Part shown: positions 17,152 through 25,820 of the stretch, piece by piece | How the letters are laid out: each line of letters opens with the position of its first letter | Position numbering within the stretch: position 1 is the stretch's first letter | Origin: Bacteroidota bacterium | Lineage (GTDB): Bacteria > Bacteroidota > Rhodothermia > Rhodothermales > JANQRZ01 | DNA: 64,000 nucleotides | Direction: 5' to 3' | NCBI GenBank assembly: GCA_038746285.1 | Contig: JBCDKT010000005.1 | Location: 48,663 to 112,662 of the forward strand | The notes under the pieces: model-generated | Told to the model about the DNA's origin: nothing | What the model saw: the letters and a program-made list of their open reading frames with translations, nothing else | The model's database searches: none | Program-made: the position numbers and the translations under genes

Positions 17152-18333
17152 ATGGCTCCTTCTCCCCTTCGCATCGTCGCGGACGCAAACGTTCCGCACG
17201 CGCTGAACGCGTTTCAGTCCTTCGGGTCCGTGGCGCTGCAAGCCGGTCAGAGCATCCGCTCTGACGAGGTAGCGGACGCCGAGGTGTTGGTGGTGCGAAG
17301 CGTGACGAACGTGGACCAGGACTTACTGCAAAACAGCCCGGTTCGCTTCGTCGGGAGCGCCACGATTGGGACAGACCACGTCGACCAGGCGTACCTGAGC
17401 CGGCAGGGGATCGCCTTCGCGCACGCGCCGGGCTCAAACGCACAGTCCGTCGTCGAGTACGTGCTGGCGGCGCTGCTGGCGGTGCATGCCACCCGGGGCC
17501 GGAGCATAGCTGGAGAAACGGTCAGTGTGATCGGGTGCGGTCATATTGGCAGGCCGCTGGCGGGGCGGCTGCCGAGTCTTGGCGCGCGCGTGCTTCGCTG
17601 TGACCCGCCGCTCGCCGAAGCCGACGAGGCAGCCGGACGGGCACACGGCTACGTCTCGCTCGACACCGTGCTGGCCGAGGCCGACGTGGTGACGCTGCAC
17701 ACGCCGCTGACGAGAACGGGCCCCCACGCCACCCACCATCTCATCGGAGCCGACGAGTTGGCTGCGATGAAACCCGACGCCCTCCTCGTCAACGCATCGC
17801 GCGGGGCGGTCGTGGACAACGCCGCGCTGCGCGATGCGCTCGGGGCCGGGCAGATCGGCGGGGCGGTCCTCGACGTGTGGGAGCACGAGCCGACGCCCGA
17901 CCCAGACTTGCTCCGCCTCGCCGACATCGCCACACCGCACATCGCCGGGTACTCCTTCGACGGCAAGGTGCGCGGCACGGCGATGCTCCACGACGCGCTC
18001 GCCGCCTGGCTCGGCGTGCCGCCGGCGTGGGACGCCGAATCGGTGCTGGCCGAGGACCTGCCGCCGCTGAACCCGCCGGACACGAGCCTGAGCGAGGTCG
18101 CCTGGCTCGGCGCGCTCGTCCGCCAGGCCTACGACCTCCGCGCCGACAACGTCCGAATGCGCCGCCTCCTCGAACGCCCCGCCGCCGAGCGCGGGGCCGC
18201 GTTCCACCGTCTCCGCAGGACTTACCCGCGCCGCCGCGCCTGGGAGCGCCACCGCATCGCCGAAGCTGACGTGCCCACTGCGTTTCGCACGGCTGTCGCC
18301 GACGGACTTGGCTTTGAGATCAGCGACGAATGA
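17152..18333 (+). CDS. pdxB: Erythronate-4-phosphate dehydrogenase
   Basis: 393 residues. Oxidises 4-phosphoerythronate in the deoxyxylulose-5-phosphate-dependent vitamin B6 pathway. Start LRIVADANVPHALNAFQSFG and VRFVGSATIGTDHVD are PdxB-like. NAQSVVEYVLAALL leads into a Rossmann fold with VIGCGHIGRPLAGRL. VNASRGAVVDN, VLDVWEHEPTPD and the catalytic His in IATPHIAGYSFDGK complete the D-2-hydroxyacid dehydrogenase set. A PdxB-type C-terminal dimerisation domain (residues ~290-390) distinguishes it from SerA. pdxJ, from the same pathway, lies 1 kb away, convergent. Confidence 0.93.
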   Translation: MAPSPLRIVADANVPHALNAFQSFGSVALQAGQSIRSDEVADAEVLVVRSVTNVDQDLLQNSPVRFVGSATIGTDHVDQAYLSRQGIAFAHAPGSNAQSVVEYVLAALLAVHATRGRSIAGETVSVIGCGHIGRPLAGRLPSLGARVLRCDPPLAEADEAAGRAHGYVSLDTVLAEADVVTLHTPLTRTGPHATHHLIGADELAAMKPDALLVNASRGAVVDNAALRDALGAGQIGGAVLDVWEHEPTPDPDLLRLADIATPHIAGYSFDGKVRGTAMLHDALAAWLGVPPAWDAESVLAEDLPPLNPPDTSLSEVAWLGALVRQAYDLRADNVRMRRLLERPAAERGAAFHRLRRTYPRRRAWERHRIAEADVPTAFRTAVADGLGFEISDE

Positions 18334-18387
18334 CGAACGACGAACGGGTGGCCGGCTCGTCGTTCGGCACTCGTACTTCGTCGTTCG
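18334..18387. terminator. Bidirectional hairpin between pdxB and era, ACGAACGACGAA repeat family
   Basis: Perfect 11-bp arms CGAACGACGAA (18334-18344) and TTCGTCGTTCG (18377-18387) fill the whole gap between two convergent stop codons. The same motif family occurs at 55942-56028 inside the B12 riboswitch. It could act as a shared terminator, but there is no T-run, and it is probably a dispersed repeat. Confidence 0.55.
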
Positions 18388-19317
18388 CTACACGTCGTAG
18401 CCGTAGGACCGGAGGAAGCCCTCGCGGTTGCGCCAGTCGGCGCGGGCCTTGACGTGGAGCTGGAGGTAGACCTCGGAGCCGACGAATGCCTCGATGTCGC
18501 GCCGCGCGAACTGGCCGAGCTTCTTCAAGCCGCTGCCGCGCTTGCCGATCAGGATGCCCTTCTGCGAGTCGCGCTCGACGACGATCTCGGCGTCGATGAA
18601 GTCCTTCTGGCCGGGGCGCTCCTCGTAGGTCACCACGTTGACCTGGGTCGAGTAGGGGATCTCCTCGCGGTAGAGTTCGAAGATCTTCTCGCGGATGATC
18701 TCGGCGACGAAGAAGCGCTCGGGGTGCTCGGAGAGTTGGTCCTTCGGGTAGTAGGGCGGGCCGAGCGGGAGGCGATCCAGGATCTGCGCGAGGACTGTGT
18801 CGAGGTTGAACCGGGTCTTGGCCGAGACGGGGATGACGGCGTCGAAGGCGCGGAGGCGGTTGTAGGTCTCGACGAGGGGAAGGGCCTCCTCCTGCGCGAT
18901 CAGGTCGATCTTGTTGAGCAGCAGGACGGCCGGGCGCTCGCCGAGGCGTTTGATGGCCGCATCCGGCGTGCCCGCGTGCGCGGCGTCGACCATGAAGAGG
19001 AGTACGTCGGCGTCGTTCACCGCGAAGTCGACCGCGTACATCATCGCCTCGTGGAGCCGGTACTTCGGCTTGACGATGCCGGGCGTGTCGAGGAAGACGA
19101 TCTGATGGTCGTCGCCGGATAGGATGCCGAGGACGCGGTGCCGCGTCGTGCTTGGCTTGGCGGTCACGATCGAGAGCTTGCGCCCGACGAGTGCGTTCAT
19201 CAGGGTCGACTTGCCGACGTTCGGCGGGCCGACGAGCGCGACGTACCCGCTCCGGTGGGTGGCCGGGTCGAAGGCGTCAGGAGCCGACGGGTCGGGCGCG
19301 GGGAGGTCGTCAGGCAT
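18388..19317 (-). CDS. era: GTPase Era
   Basis: 309 residues. GTPase that binds 16S rRNA and assists 30S assembly. G1 GPPNVGKSTLMNAL, G2 region KPSTTRHRVLGI, G3 DTPG in VFLDTPGIVKPKY, G4 NKID in LLLNKIDLI, G5-like SAKT, then a C-terminal KH domain with LIGKRGSGLKKLG-like GILIGKRGSGLKKLGQFARR. Its ATG overlaps the pdxJ stop by 8 nt, so translation is probably coupled to pdxJ. Confidence 0.97.
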   Translation of the reverse strand: MPDDLPAPDPSAPDAFDPATHRSGYVALVGPPNVGKSTLMNALVGRKLSIVTAKPSTTRHRVLGILSGDDHQIVFLDTPGIVKPKYRLHEAMMYAVDFAVNDADVLLFMVDAAHAGTPDAAIKRLGERPAVLLLNKIDLIAQEEALPLVETYNRLRAFDAVIPVSAKTRFNLDTVLAQILDRLPLGPPYYPKDQLSEHPERFFVAEIIREKIFELYREEIPYSTQVNVVTYEERPGQKDFIDAEIVVERDSQKGILIGKRGSGLKKLGQFARRDIEAFVGSEVYLQLHVKARADWRNREGFLRSYGYDV

Positions 19318-20101
19318 GGACGGCGGCGGAGAGGATCTGCTGGTAGGCGCGCACGGCGGCCGGGAAGCCCATCCACAGCGCGTCGGCCGTCAGGGCGTGC
19401 CCGATCGACACTTCGAGCACGCCGGGGACGGCCTGCGTGAACGGTCCGAGGTTGGCGAGGTTCAGGTCGTGCCCGGCGTTGACGCCGAGGCCCGCCGCCT
19501 GGGCCGCCTCGGCAGCGGCGGCGAAGCGAGCCAGCTCGGCCGAGGCGTCGCCACGCTCGAACGCGACAGCGTACGGCTCGGTGTACAACTCGACCCGGTC
19601 CGCGCCGACCTCGGCCGCTGCCGCCATCGCGCCAGCGTCGGCGTCCATGAACAGGCTGACCCGGCAGTCGAGCGAGCGGAGGCGTTCGACGACAGGTGCT
19701 AGCCGCTCAGCGTCGCGCCCGAGGTCCCAGCCGTGGTCCGAGGTGCGCTGCCCCGGCGTGTCCGGCACGAGCGTGCACTGGTCCAGCCGCCCTAGCTCCG
19801 CCGCACGCTCGGCGAGGGTGAGGAAGCCGGGGTACGTCCCGGCGGCCTCGGCGAATGGGTTGCCCTCGATGTTAAACTCGGCCCCGTTGCCCTCGGCCGC
19901 GAGGAGGCCGGCGAGGGCAGCCACGTCGGCGGGGCGGATGTGACGCTCGTCGGGGCGCGGGTGGACCGTCAGGCCGTCGGCCCCGGCGCCGAGGCACAGA
20001 CGGGCGGAGCGCGTCACGCTCGGCACGTTGAGGTCGCGGGCGTTGCGGAGGAGCGCCACCTTGTTGAGGTTGACGCTGAGGGCGGTTCGGACAGTAGCCA
20101 T
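19310..20101 (-). CDS. pdxJ: Pyridoxine 5'-phosphate synthase
   Basis: 263 residues from the ATG at 20101 (in-frame start at 20137 would add a leader not seen in the family). TIM-barrel enzyme that condenses 1-deoxyxylulose-5-phosphate with 3-amino-2-oxopropyl phosphate. Motifs: LSVNLNKVALLRNAR, LTVHPRPDERHIR, FNIEGNP, CTLVPDTPGQRTSDHGWDL, VSLFMDAD, ELYTEPYA and GVNAGHDLNLANLG. First gene of a pdxJ-era unit. With pdxB it implies de novo B6 synthesis. Confidence 0.96.
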   Translation of the reverse strand: MATVRTALSVNLNKVALLRNARDLNVPSVTRSARLCLGAGADGLTVHPRPDERHIRPADVAALAGLLAAEGNGAEFNIEGNPFAEAAGTYPGFLTLAERAAELGRLDQCTLVPDTPGQRTSDHGWDLGRDAERLAPVVERLRSLDCRVSLFMDADAGAMAAAAEVGADRVELYTEPYAVAFERGDASAELARFAAAAEAAQAAGLGVNAGHDLNLANLGPFTQAVPGVLEVSIGHALTADALWMGFPAAVRAYQQILSAAVHA

Positions 20102-20202
20102 GCGGGCGAGAGGTGAGAGTAGGCAAGATACCAGCATAGCCGGAGGGCAACGCCTCCGCGGGACCGGGGTCTACCCAGCGGAAGGCCCCTTTTCATGCTA
20201 GG

Positions 20203-20232
20203 TTGCTTTTTGGGAAAGCTGCCGAGTATTTT
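20203..20232 (+). promoter_or_regulatory. Candidate promoter upstream of the small membrane protein gene
   Basis: TTGCTT (20203-20208), 18-nt spacer, TATTTT (20227-20232). TATTTTG also approximates the Bacteroidota TAnnTTTG element. It would drive 20320 onward with a leader near 80 nt. Confidence 0.4.
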
Positions 20233-20319
20233 GACCGGCCGCCGTGGGGACTCGTTGCAGGCCCTCCGTCTAACCCTTCCCAACCCCGCCTCTTCACCCA
20301 ACCAGGGTCCTCTCGCGCA

Positions 20320-20808
20320 ATGGCTATTCTGGCGAATGACACCACCCGTAACGTCGTTCAAATCGTCCTCACGATCGTCATCGTCGCGCTCGGGTACCTG
20401 CTCTACCGCAGTATCCGCGGGCCCCAGGAGATAGAGGATCGCAGAATAGCGCTCGAAGCACTGACCCAGGAGCGGATGGGTCACATCCGCGACGGAATGC
20501 GGGGCTACGAGTTCCGCTACGACCGCTTCCCCAGCACGCTCGACTCGCTCCTGACAGCGATCCGCACGGACTCGTTCATGGTCGCCAAGCGCGACAGCAT
20601 CTTCGGGCTGGAGGAGGGGGAGATGCTGGACCTGGACTCGCTGCTGTTCTCGTCGCGCGGCGGCGAGCGGTTCGACCTGAACGTGGTCCGCGACGACAGC
20701 ACAGGCGTGACGGTCTACCTCCTCGAAGACCCCAACTCGGACAACTTCGTCGGGACCGACGACCCCGAGCGGGCGGCGGGGATGCTCAACGCCGCGAGCT
20801 GGGAGTAG
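20320..20808 (+). CDS. Single-pass membrane protein of unknown function
   Basis: 162 residues from the ATG at 20320. N-terminal helix (VVQIVLTIVIVALGYLLYRSI) followed by a charged helical segment and a periplasmic-looking part with FRYDRFPSTLDSLLTAI. There is some resemblance to minor-pilin or type II secretion-like pieces, in which a helix precedes a small soluble domain, but no N-methylation motif is present. It is followed, 28 nt on, by an actin-fold gene that may be its partner. Confidence 0.55.
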   Translation: MAILANDTTRNVVQIVLTIVIVALGYLLYRSIRGPQEIEDRRIALEALTQERMGHIRDGMRGYEFRYDRFPSTLDSLLTAIRTDSFMVAKRDSIFGLEEGEMLDLDSLLFSSRGGERFDLNVVRDDSTGVTVYLLEDPNSDNFVGTDDPERAAGMLNAASWE

Positions 20809-20836
20809 CGCGGGCCGACCGCTAACCGGAGGGGAG

Positions 20837-21766
20837 ATGGACGGGTCACGCACGCGAGCAGGCATCGAGCTTCTGGGCCGCGTGATGCGCTACGCCGAGG
20901 TCGATCTCGGCGGTGCCTCGGGTGAGGGGCGGCGGCTGCGGCGGCTCGGGGCTTGCGACTTCGACTTCGGCGTCGCCGAGACCCTGCTCGCGCTCACCGG
21001 CCCGTCGCACCTCGACACCGTCACGACGGCGGTGCGCGAGATCTTCGACGGGTCCGAGGCCGAGACGCTGCAGGTGGTGGTGCACCCGTGGAACAGCACC
21101 TCGTTCTTCTCCCCACTCCCCGAAGGGATGCCACCTGCGGAGCGCTTCGAGCAGCTCCGGCAGGAGGCCGCGATGCTCTCGGACGCCAGCATCGCCCGCC
21201 CGGTCCGGGTCAAGACGACGCCCGTGCGGATCGAGACCCAGGCCGAGGGCCGCCGCGTCCACTGGCACCACGTCCTCCGGTTCTCCGAGTCGATCCACGC
21301 CCGGCTGGCCCACATCGCGGCCAGCGTCTCCGATGCCGAACCGGCGGTGAAGCACGAGGTGGCGGACACGACCGGAGCCGCCGCCGCCGTCCTCGCCCAG
21401 ATTCACCGGGAGGAGGACGAGTCGTTCGTGCTCGCCGTTGGGGTCTACGGCAGCCGGACGGAGTTCGCCCTCTGCCGCGGTGCGACGTGGCACTTCGGCC
21501 ACTACGCCGAGGCCGACCTGCAGACGGACGGGACCTACTTCGCAGCCGCGATGCTGGACCGGCTCGACGTCCGCCCGGCCGACGTCGGGCACCTGTACCT
21601 CTACGGCGAGCCCGGCGCGACGAGTGCCGCCGCCAGCCTCGAAGCCCTGCTCGGCCTGGAGGCGGCTCCGCTCAACCCGCTGCTCGCGCTCGGGCAGGCC
21701 CCCGGCGGGGCCGACCCGCTCGCCCTAGCTGCCTTCGTTCCCGTCCTCGGCGCCCTGCTGAGGTAA
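20837..21766 (+). CDS. Actin-like ATPase-fold protein, DUF3822/PilM-like
   Basis: 309 residues. The pattern suggests two actin-like subdomains. A start of the type AGIELLGRVMRYAEVDLGG resembles the GIDIGSSSIKAVEL region of PilM-like proteins, and the second half has SFVLAVGVYGSRTEFALCRG, HFGHYAEADLQTDGTYFAA and HLYLYGEPGA. In Bacteroidota a DUF3822 gene of this size commonly precedes rsmD, as here. I therefore favour a DUF3822-type relative. No classical ATP-binding phosphate loop is clear. Confidence 0.5.
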   Translation: MDGSRTRAGIELLGRVMRYAEVDLGGASGEGRRLRRLGACDFDFGVAETLLALTGPSHLDTVTTAVREIFDGSEAETLQVVVHPWNSTSFFSPLPEGMPPAERFEQLRQEAAMLSDASIARPVRVKTTPVRIETQAEGRRVHWHHVLRFSESIHARLAHIAASVSDAEPAVKHEVADTTGAAAAVLAQIHREEDESFVLAVGVYGSRTEFALCRGATWHFGHYAEADLQTDGTYFAAAMLDRLDVRPADVGHLYLYGEPGATSAAASLEALLGLEAAPLNPLLALGQAPGGADPLALAAFVPVLGALLR

Positions 21767-21845
21767 TCCGTTCGCCTACGGCGAGGCCGCTCGCCCGATG
21801 GGACACCCGGCTGGGCGGGCGAACCAGAAACCAGGAACCCTCGCT

Positions 21846-22391
21846 ATGCGCATCGTCGGCGGCAGGCTGCGGGGGCACCGGCTCCGCGCTCCGAAAGGCG
21901 CGACGCGCCCCACGACCGACCGCACGCGCGAGGCCATCTTCAACCTCGTCCAGAGCCGCCTCGACCTCGCCGCCGCGCGCGTGCTCGACCTCTTTGCCGG
22001 CAGCGGCGCGCTCGGGCTCGAGGCCCTCAGCCGGGGCGCGGCCGAGGCCGTCTTCGTGGAGCAGCGCGGGGCGGCGCTCCGCACGGTGCGGGACAACGCG
22101 GCCGCCCTCGGCGTGGCGGAGGCCTGCGCGTTCCACCGCGCGGACGCCCGGCGCTTTCTGGAGCGAGAGGCGGCCCGCTACGACCTCGTCCTCGCCGACC
22201 CGCCCTACGCGCTCGCCGACCTCGACCGGCTGCCTGACCTCGCGCTGCCACGCCTCGCACCGGGCGGCCTCCTCGTGCTGGAGCACAGCGCGGACCGCAG
22301 CTTCGGGCAGCACGCTGCGCTGGCGACGAGCCGGGGCTACGGGCAGACCGTCGTGAGCCTGTTCCGAATGGATGAATCCGCCGGGTCGTAA
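21846..22391 (+). CDS. rsmD: 16S rRNA (guanine(966)-N2)-methyltransferase RsmD
   Basis: 181 residues from the ATG at 21846. Start MRIVGGRLRGHRLRAPKG and TRPTTDRTREAIFNLV are RsmD signatures. SAM-binding motif I VLDLFAGSGALGLEALSRG, then VFVEQ, and catalytic motif IV LADPPYALAD. It methylates G966 of 16S rRNA in the 30S subunit. It is preceded by the DUF3822-like gene and followed, 70 nt on, by the Na/Pi transporter gene. Confidence 0.95.
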   Translation: MRIVGGRLRGHRLRAPKGATRPTTDRTREAIFNLVQSRLDLAAARVLDLFAGSGALGLEALSRGAAEAVFVEQRGAALRTVRDNAAALGVAEACAFHRADARRFLEREAARYDLVLADPPYALADLDRLPDLALPRLAPGGLLVLEHSADRSFGQHAALATSRGYGQTVVSLFRMDESAGS

Positions 22392-22461
22392 CATTGCGGT
22401 AATGCCGGCCGGCTAGCTTCGCCCGCCTCGTCCGTTGCGTCTCCACGCCGCCCACCTCTCC

Positions 22462-23673
22462 ATGCCTCAGCGCCTCCTCCAAGTCCTCTCGCTCGTCCTG
22501 GTCCTGCTGCTTTTCTTCATCAGCCTGGAGCTGATGGGCGACTCGTTCAAGCTGATGGGCAAGGGCGTCGCGGAGAACCTCGTGAGCACGACGCGGAACC
22601 CGTTCGTCGGGCTGTTCATCGGCATCCTCGCCACCTCGATGGTGCAGAGTTCGTCCACGGTGACGGCGATGGTCGTCGGGATTGTGGCGGGCGGCGGGCT
22701 GACCGTCGCGGGTGCCGTCCCGATCATGATGGGGGCCAACATCGGGACGAGCGTCACCAACACGATCGTTTCGCTCGGGCACATCACGCGCAAGGACGAG
22801 TTCCGCCGGGCGATGGCCGGGGCGACGGTCCACGACTTCTTCAACCTCCTCGCCGTGGCCGTCCTCTTCCCGGTGGAGCTGTTGACCGGGGCGATCTCGC
22901 GCTCGGCGCACGCGCTCGAAGAGGCGGTGATCGGCCTCGGCGGGGCAGACCTCCTCAGTCCGGTCAAGGTGATCACCGACCCCGTCGCCGAGTGGGTGAT
23001 CGGGCTGGCAAGCGAGAACGGGATCGTGGTGCTGCTCGTGGGTGTGGTCGGGCTGTTCATCGCGCTGCGCTACCTGGTCAAGCTGCTGCGGGCGCTCCTG
23101 CTCGGGCGCAGCGAGAAGCTGCTCCACAAGTACGTCTTCGGGCACCCCCTCGCCGCGCTCTTCTTCGGCGTCGTCATCACGGTCATGGTGCAGTCCTCGT
23201 CGATCACGACGAGCGTGATGGTCCCGATGGTCGGGGCCGGGATCGTGACCGTCGCGCAGATCTTCCCGTTCGTCCTCGGGGCCAACATCGGGACCACGGT
23301 GACCTCGATCCTCGCGGCCCTCGTGCTGGCCGGCGGCACCGGGGCCGCCGGCGAGGCGGCGCTGACGGTCGCCTTCGCGCACTTCTTCTTCAACGTCTTC
23401 GGCATCGCCCTGCTCTGGCCGCTCCCCTTCCTCCGCCGCGTCCCGATCTGGCTGGCCGAGAAGCTGGGCGAGCTGTCGGTCAAGAACCGGGGCTACGCCT
23501 TCGGCTACATCGCGCTCGTGTTTTTCGTCCTGCCAGTCCTCGTGATCGTCGGGACGCGCGGGCTGGACACGACGTTCTACGAGGAGGTGCTGCCCGAGGA
23601 GTCGCTGGAGGTCCCGGAAGAACTACGCCTCCCCGGCGAGGCGTCTACGGAGGACAGCCTAGAGGCGCTCTAG
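22462..23673 (+). CDS. Na+/phosphate cotransporter family protein
   Basis: 403 residues from the ATG at 22462; a TTG nine codons upstream is in frame. SLC34/NptA-type carrier with two inverted repeat halves, each carrying the signature QSSS: MVQSSSTVTAMVVGIV in the first and MVQSSSITTSVMVPMV in the second. Each is followed by a GANIGT motif (MMGANIGTSVTNT and VLGANIGTTVTSI). At least eight helices. No fused PhoU domain follows; the C-terminus is a short acidic tail. Likely imports phosphate with sodium. Confidence 0.93.
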   Translation: MPQRLLQVLSLVLVLLLFFISLELMGDSFKLMGKGVAENLVSTTRNPFVGLFIGILATSMVQSSSTVTAMVVGIVAGGGLTVAGAVPIMMGANIGTSVTNTIVSLGHITRKDEFRRAMAGATVHDFFNLLAVAVLFPVELLTGAISRSAHALEEAVIGLGGADLLSPVKVITDPVAEWVIGLASENGIVVLLVGVVGLFIALRYLVKLLRALLLGRSEKLLHKYVFGHPLAALFFGVVITVMVQSSSITTSVMVPMVGAGIVTVAQIFPFVLGANIGTTVTSILAALVLAGGTGAAGEAALTVAFAHFFFNVFGIALLWPLPFLRRVPIWLAEKLGELSVKNRGYAFGYIALVFFVLPVLVIVGTRGLDTTFYEEVLPEESLEVPEELRLPGEASTEDSLEAL

Positions 23674-23702
23674 CGCAGCGGCAAGCTCATCTTGACGGGC
23701 TT

Positions 23703-23763
23703 GTCATCCTGAACTCGCTTCGACGGGACGCGCTCCAGATCCCGGATCGGGGTCCGGGATGAC
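23703..23763. repeat. Inverted repeat between convergent transporter and ruvB genes
   Basis: Outer arms GTCATCC and GGATGAC enclose an inner hairpin CCCGGA-TCGGGG-TCCGGG. The layout resembles the TGTCATCCTGAA..GGATGAC dispersed intergenic repeats seen in many genomes. It lies between two stop codons and could terminate both genes. Confidence 0.6.
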
Positions 23764-23771
23764 AGGAAGGA

Positions 23772-24800
23772 TTAGCCGAGGTCGAAGATGTCGGCCTGCT
23801 TGGGCGGCGGGGTGAGGCCGAAGTGGTCCCACGCCCGCGCCGTGGCGATGCGCCCACGCGGCGTCCGGGCGAGGAAGCCCTCCTGGATCAGGTACGGCTC
23901 GTAGACCTCCTCGACGGTCCCCGGGTCCTCGCTGACAGCGACGGCGATCGTGCTGACGCCGACCGGCCCGCCCTCGAACTTCTCCATCAGCGCGAGCAGG
24001 ATGCGGCTGTCCATCTCGTCGAGGCCGGCCTCGTCGACGTCGAGCGCGTTGAGGGCGTGGTCGGCGAGGGCGACCGTGATCCGGCCCTCGCCCTCGACCT
24101 CGGCGAAGTCGCGCGCGCGGCGGAGCAGGCGGTTGGCGATGCGCGGCGTGCCCCGGCTCCGGCGGGCGATCTCGTGCGCGCCCTCCTCCTCGATCTCGAC
24201 GCCCACAATCGCGGCCGAGCGAAGGACGATCCGGCGGAGGAGGTCGGCCGTGTAGTAGTCGTAGCGGAAGTCGATCCCGAAGCGGGCCCTCAGCGGGGCG
24301 GTGAGGAGGCCCTTCCGGGTCGTCGCGCCGACGAGGGTGAACGGCGGCAGCGAGATGCGGACCGAGCGCGCCGACGGGCCGGAGTCGATCAGGATGTCGA
24401 TCGCGTAGTCCTCCATCGCGGCGTAGAGGTACTCCTCAATCACCGGGCTCATCCGGTGGATCTCGTCGATGAAGAGCACGTCGCCCTCGTCGAGGTTGGT
24501 GAGGATGCCGGCAATCGAGGCGGGCTTGTCGAGCGCCGGCCCGCTCGTCGTCTTGAAGGCCGCCCCCATCTCCTCGGCGACGATGGCGGCGAGCGTCGTC
24601 TTCCCGAGCCCCGGCGGGCCGGAGAGCATGACGTGGTCGAGCGACTCGCCGCGCTGGAGGGCGGCCGTGATGAAGATGCGGAGGTTGTCCTTGATCTTCT
24701 GCTGCCCGACGAACTCGCCGAGCGACTGCGGGCGGAGCTTCTTCTCGAAGTCCTCCTCGGTGCGCTCGGGCTGGGCGGAGACGAGGTTGCGGTTGTCCAT
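23772..24800 (-). CDS. ruvB: Holliday junction branch migration helicase RuvB
   Basis: 342 residues from the ATG at 24800. AAA+ motor of Ruv[21 protein letters not shown], Walker [12 protein letters not shown], Walker B DEIHRM, sensor 1 GATTRKG, arginine-finger region PLRARFGI, and a C-terminal winged helix ([18 protein letters not shown]). The frame continues upstream through a 9-bp minisatellite, but the family N-terminus marks 24800 as the start. Confidence 0.97.
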   Translation of the reverse strand: MDNRNLVSAQPERTEEDFEKKLRPQSLGEFVGQQKIKDNLRIFITAALQRGESLDHVMLSGPPGLGKTTLAAIVAEEMGAAFKTTSGPALDKPASIAGILTNLDEGDVLFIDEIHRMSPVIEEYLYAAMEDYAIDILIDSGPSARSVRISLPPFTLVGATTRKGLLTAPLRARFGIDFRYDYYTADLLRRIVLRSAAIVGVEIEEEGAHEIARRSRGTPRIANRLLRRARDFAEVEGEGRITVALADHALNALDVDEAGLDEMDSRILLALMEKFEGGPVGVSTIAVAVSEDPGTVEEVYEPYLIQEGFLARTPRGRIATARAWDHFGLTPPPKQADIFDLG

Positions 24801-24879
24801 CGATCTGCGTGGCTGGCGGTCACGGCGGTTGGTCTGAGGCAGCAAAGTACGGCCCGTCGCTGACAGCCTCGTGTCAGGT

Positions 24880-24960
24880 GTGGAGGGTGTGGAGGGTGTG
24901 GAGGGTGTGGAGGGTGTGGAGGGTGTGGAGGGTGTGGAGGGTGTGGAGGGTGTGGAGGGT
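24880..24960. repeat. Minisatellite, nine perfect copies of GTGGAGGGT
   Basis: Nine head-to-tail 9-bp units, flanked by the variants GTGTCAGGT (24871-24879) and GTATCAGGA (24961-24969). It lies 79 nt upstream of the ruvB start, in the 412-bp gap 24801-25212. The rest of that gap is a pyrimidine-rich stretch (25020-25140) that includes a 24-bp segment (25063-25086) matching 52088-52111 at 22 positions. Perfect unit identity implies recent slippage. Confidence 0.9.
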
Positions 24961-25212
24961 GTATCAGGAAAAACCGCAAAAGCTACCGAGGTCACCGCGC
25001 TCCGCGCCAGAACAACCCTCCCAACGCTCCACGCCGAGACCCTCCCACTCTTCCCTCTCCTCCCACTCCGCGCCGCAGGCGCAGCCCTCCCGGCCCTCCA
25101 CGCCGAACCGGCTCCGCTCTCCCAACCTTCCCGCCGTTGGGAGTTAAAAAACGACGGCTCACTCCCGATAACATTGACATCGGTCCAGCCCGGGCCGTAC
25201 CCTAGTGGTACC

Positions 25213-25797
25213 ATGTTTGCTATCGACCATGTCCTCGTCTCCGACGCCCTCCTCGACGCGCCCTTCGCCTGCCACCTCGGCCGGTGCCTCGGCGGGTGCT
25301 GCGTCCACGGCGACCGCGGCGCGCCCCTCGAACCAGACGAGCGCGCCGAACTCGAACGCGCCCTCCCGGTCGTCGCCCGCGACCTCCGGCCCGAGGCGCT
25401 CCGCGTCATCGACGAGCAGGGCGTGTGGGTCGAGGAAGAGCCGGGCCACTACGGCACGTCCTGCGTGGACGGGCGCGAGTGCGTCTTCGTGGTCTACGAG
25501 GGGAAGGTCGCCAAGTGCGCGCTCCAGCAGGCCTACCACGCCGGCCGCCTCGACTTCGAGAAGCCGGTCTCGTGCCATCTCTTTCCGGTCCGCATCGAAC
25601 CCATCGGCGGGACCGACGTCCTCAACTACGAACAGATTGGGCTCTGCAAACCCGCCGTCCGGCACGGCCGCCGGCGCGGCACGCAGCTCTACGACTTCCT
25701 CCGCAAGCCCCTCACCCGCAAGTACGGCGCGGCGTGGTACGAGCAGTTTCGGACCGCCTGCGCCGAGCGCGCCGCCATCTTGTTCGACACGGCCTAG
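25213..25797 (+). CDS. DUF3109 family Cys-rich protein
   Basis: 194 residues from the ATG at 25213; the open frame continues upstream through the minisatellite but without family character. The YkgJ-like Cys cluster is clear: [20 protein letters not shown], then [30 protein letters not shown] and IGLCKPAV. Such proteins are thought to bind zinc or Fe-S, with no assigned reaction. A possible promoter, TTGACA at 25174 with TACCCT at 25198, would place the transcript start almost at the ATG, so I give it little weight. rpoN begins 23 nt after the stop. Confidence 0.88.
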   Translation: MFAIDHVLVSDALLDAPFACHLGRCLGGCCVHGDRGAPLEPDERAELERALPVVARDLRPEALRVIDEQGVWVEEEPGHYGTSCVDGRECVFVVYEGKVAKCALQQAYHAGRLDFEKPVSCHLFPVRIEPIGGTDVLNYEQIGLCKPAVRHGRRRGTQLYDFLRKPLTRKYGAAWYEQFRTACAERAAILFDTA

Positions 25798-25820
25798 CTA
25801 GCCCCTCACCCCGCTCCGCC

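Noticed and set aside
24880..24960. A CRISPR array
   Set aside because: Nine-bp units with no spacers; no cas genes in the window.
25174..25203. TTGACA-18-TACCCT promoter for the DUF3109 gene
   Set aside because: The transcript would begin about 3 nt before the ATG; possible only if leaderless, so not listed as a feature.
24871..25212. N-terminal VEG-repeat extension of the DUF3109 protein
   Set aside because: The repeat is a minisatellite; the family begins at the ATG at 25213 and the intervening translation has no family character.
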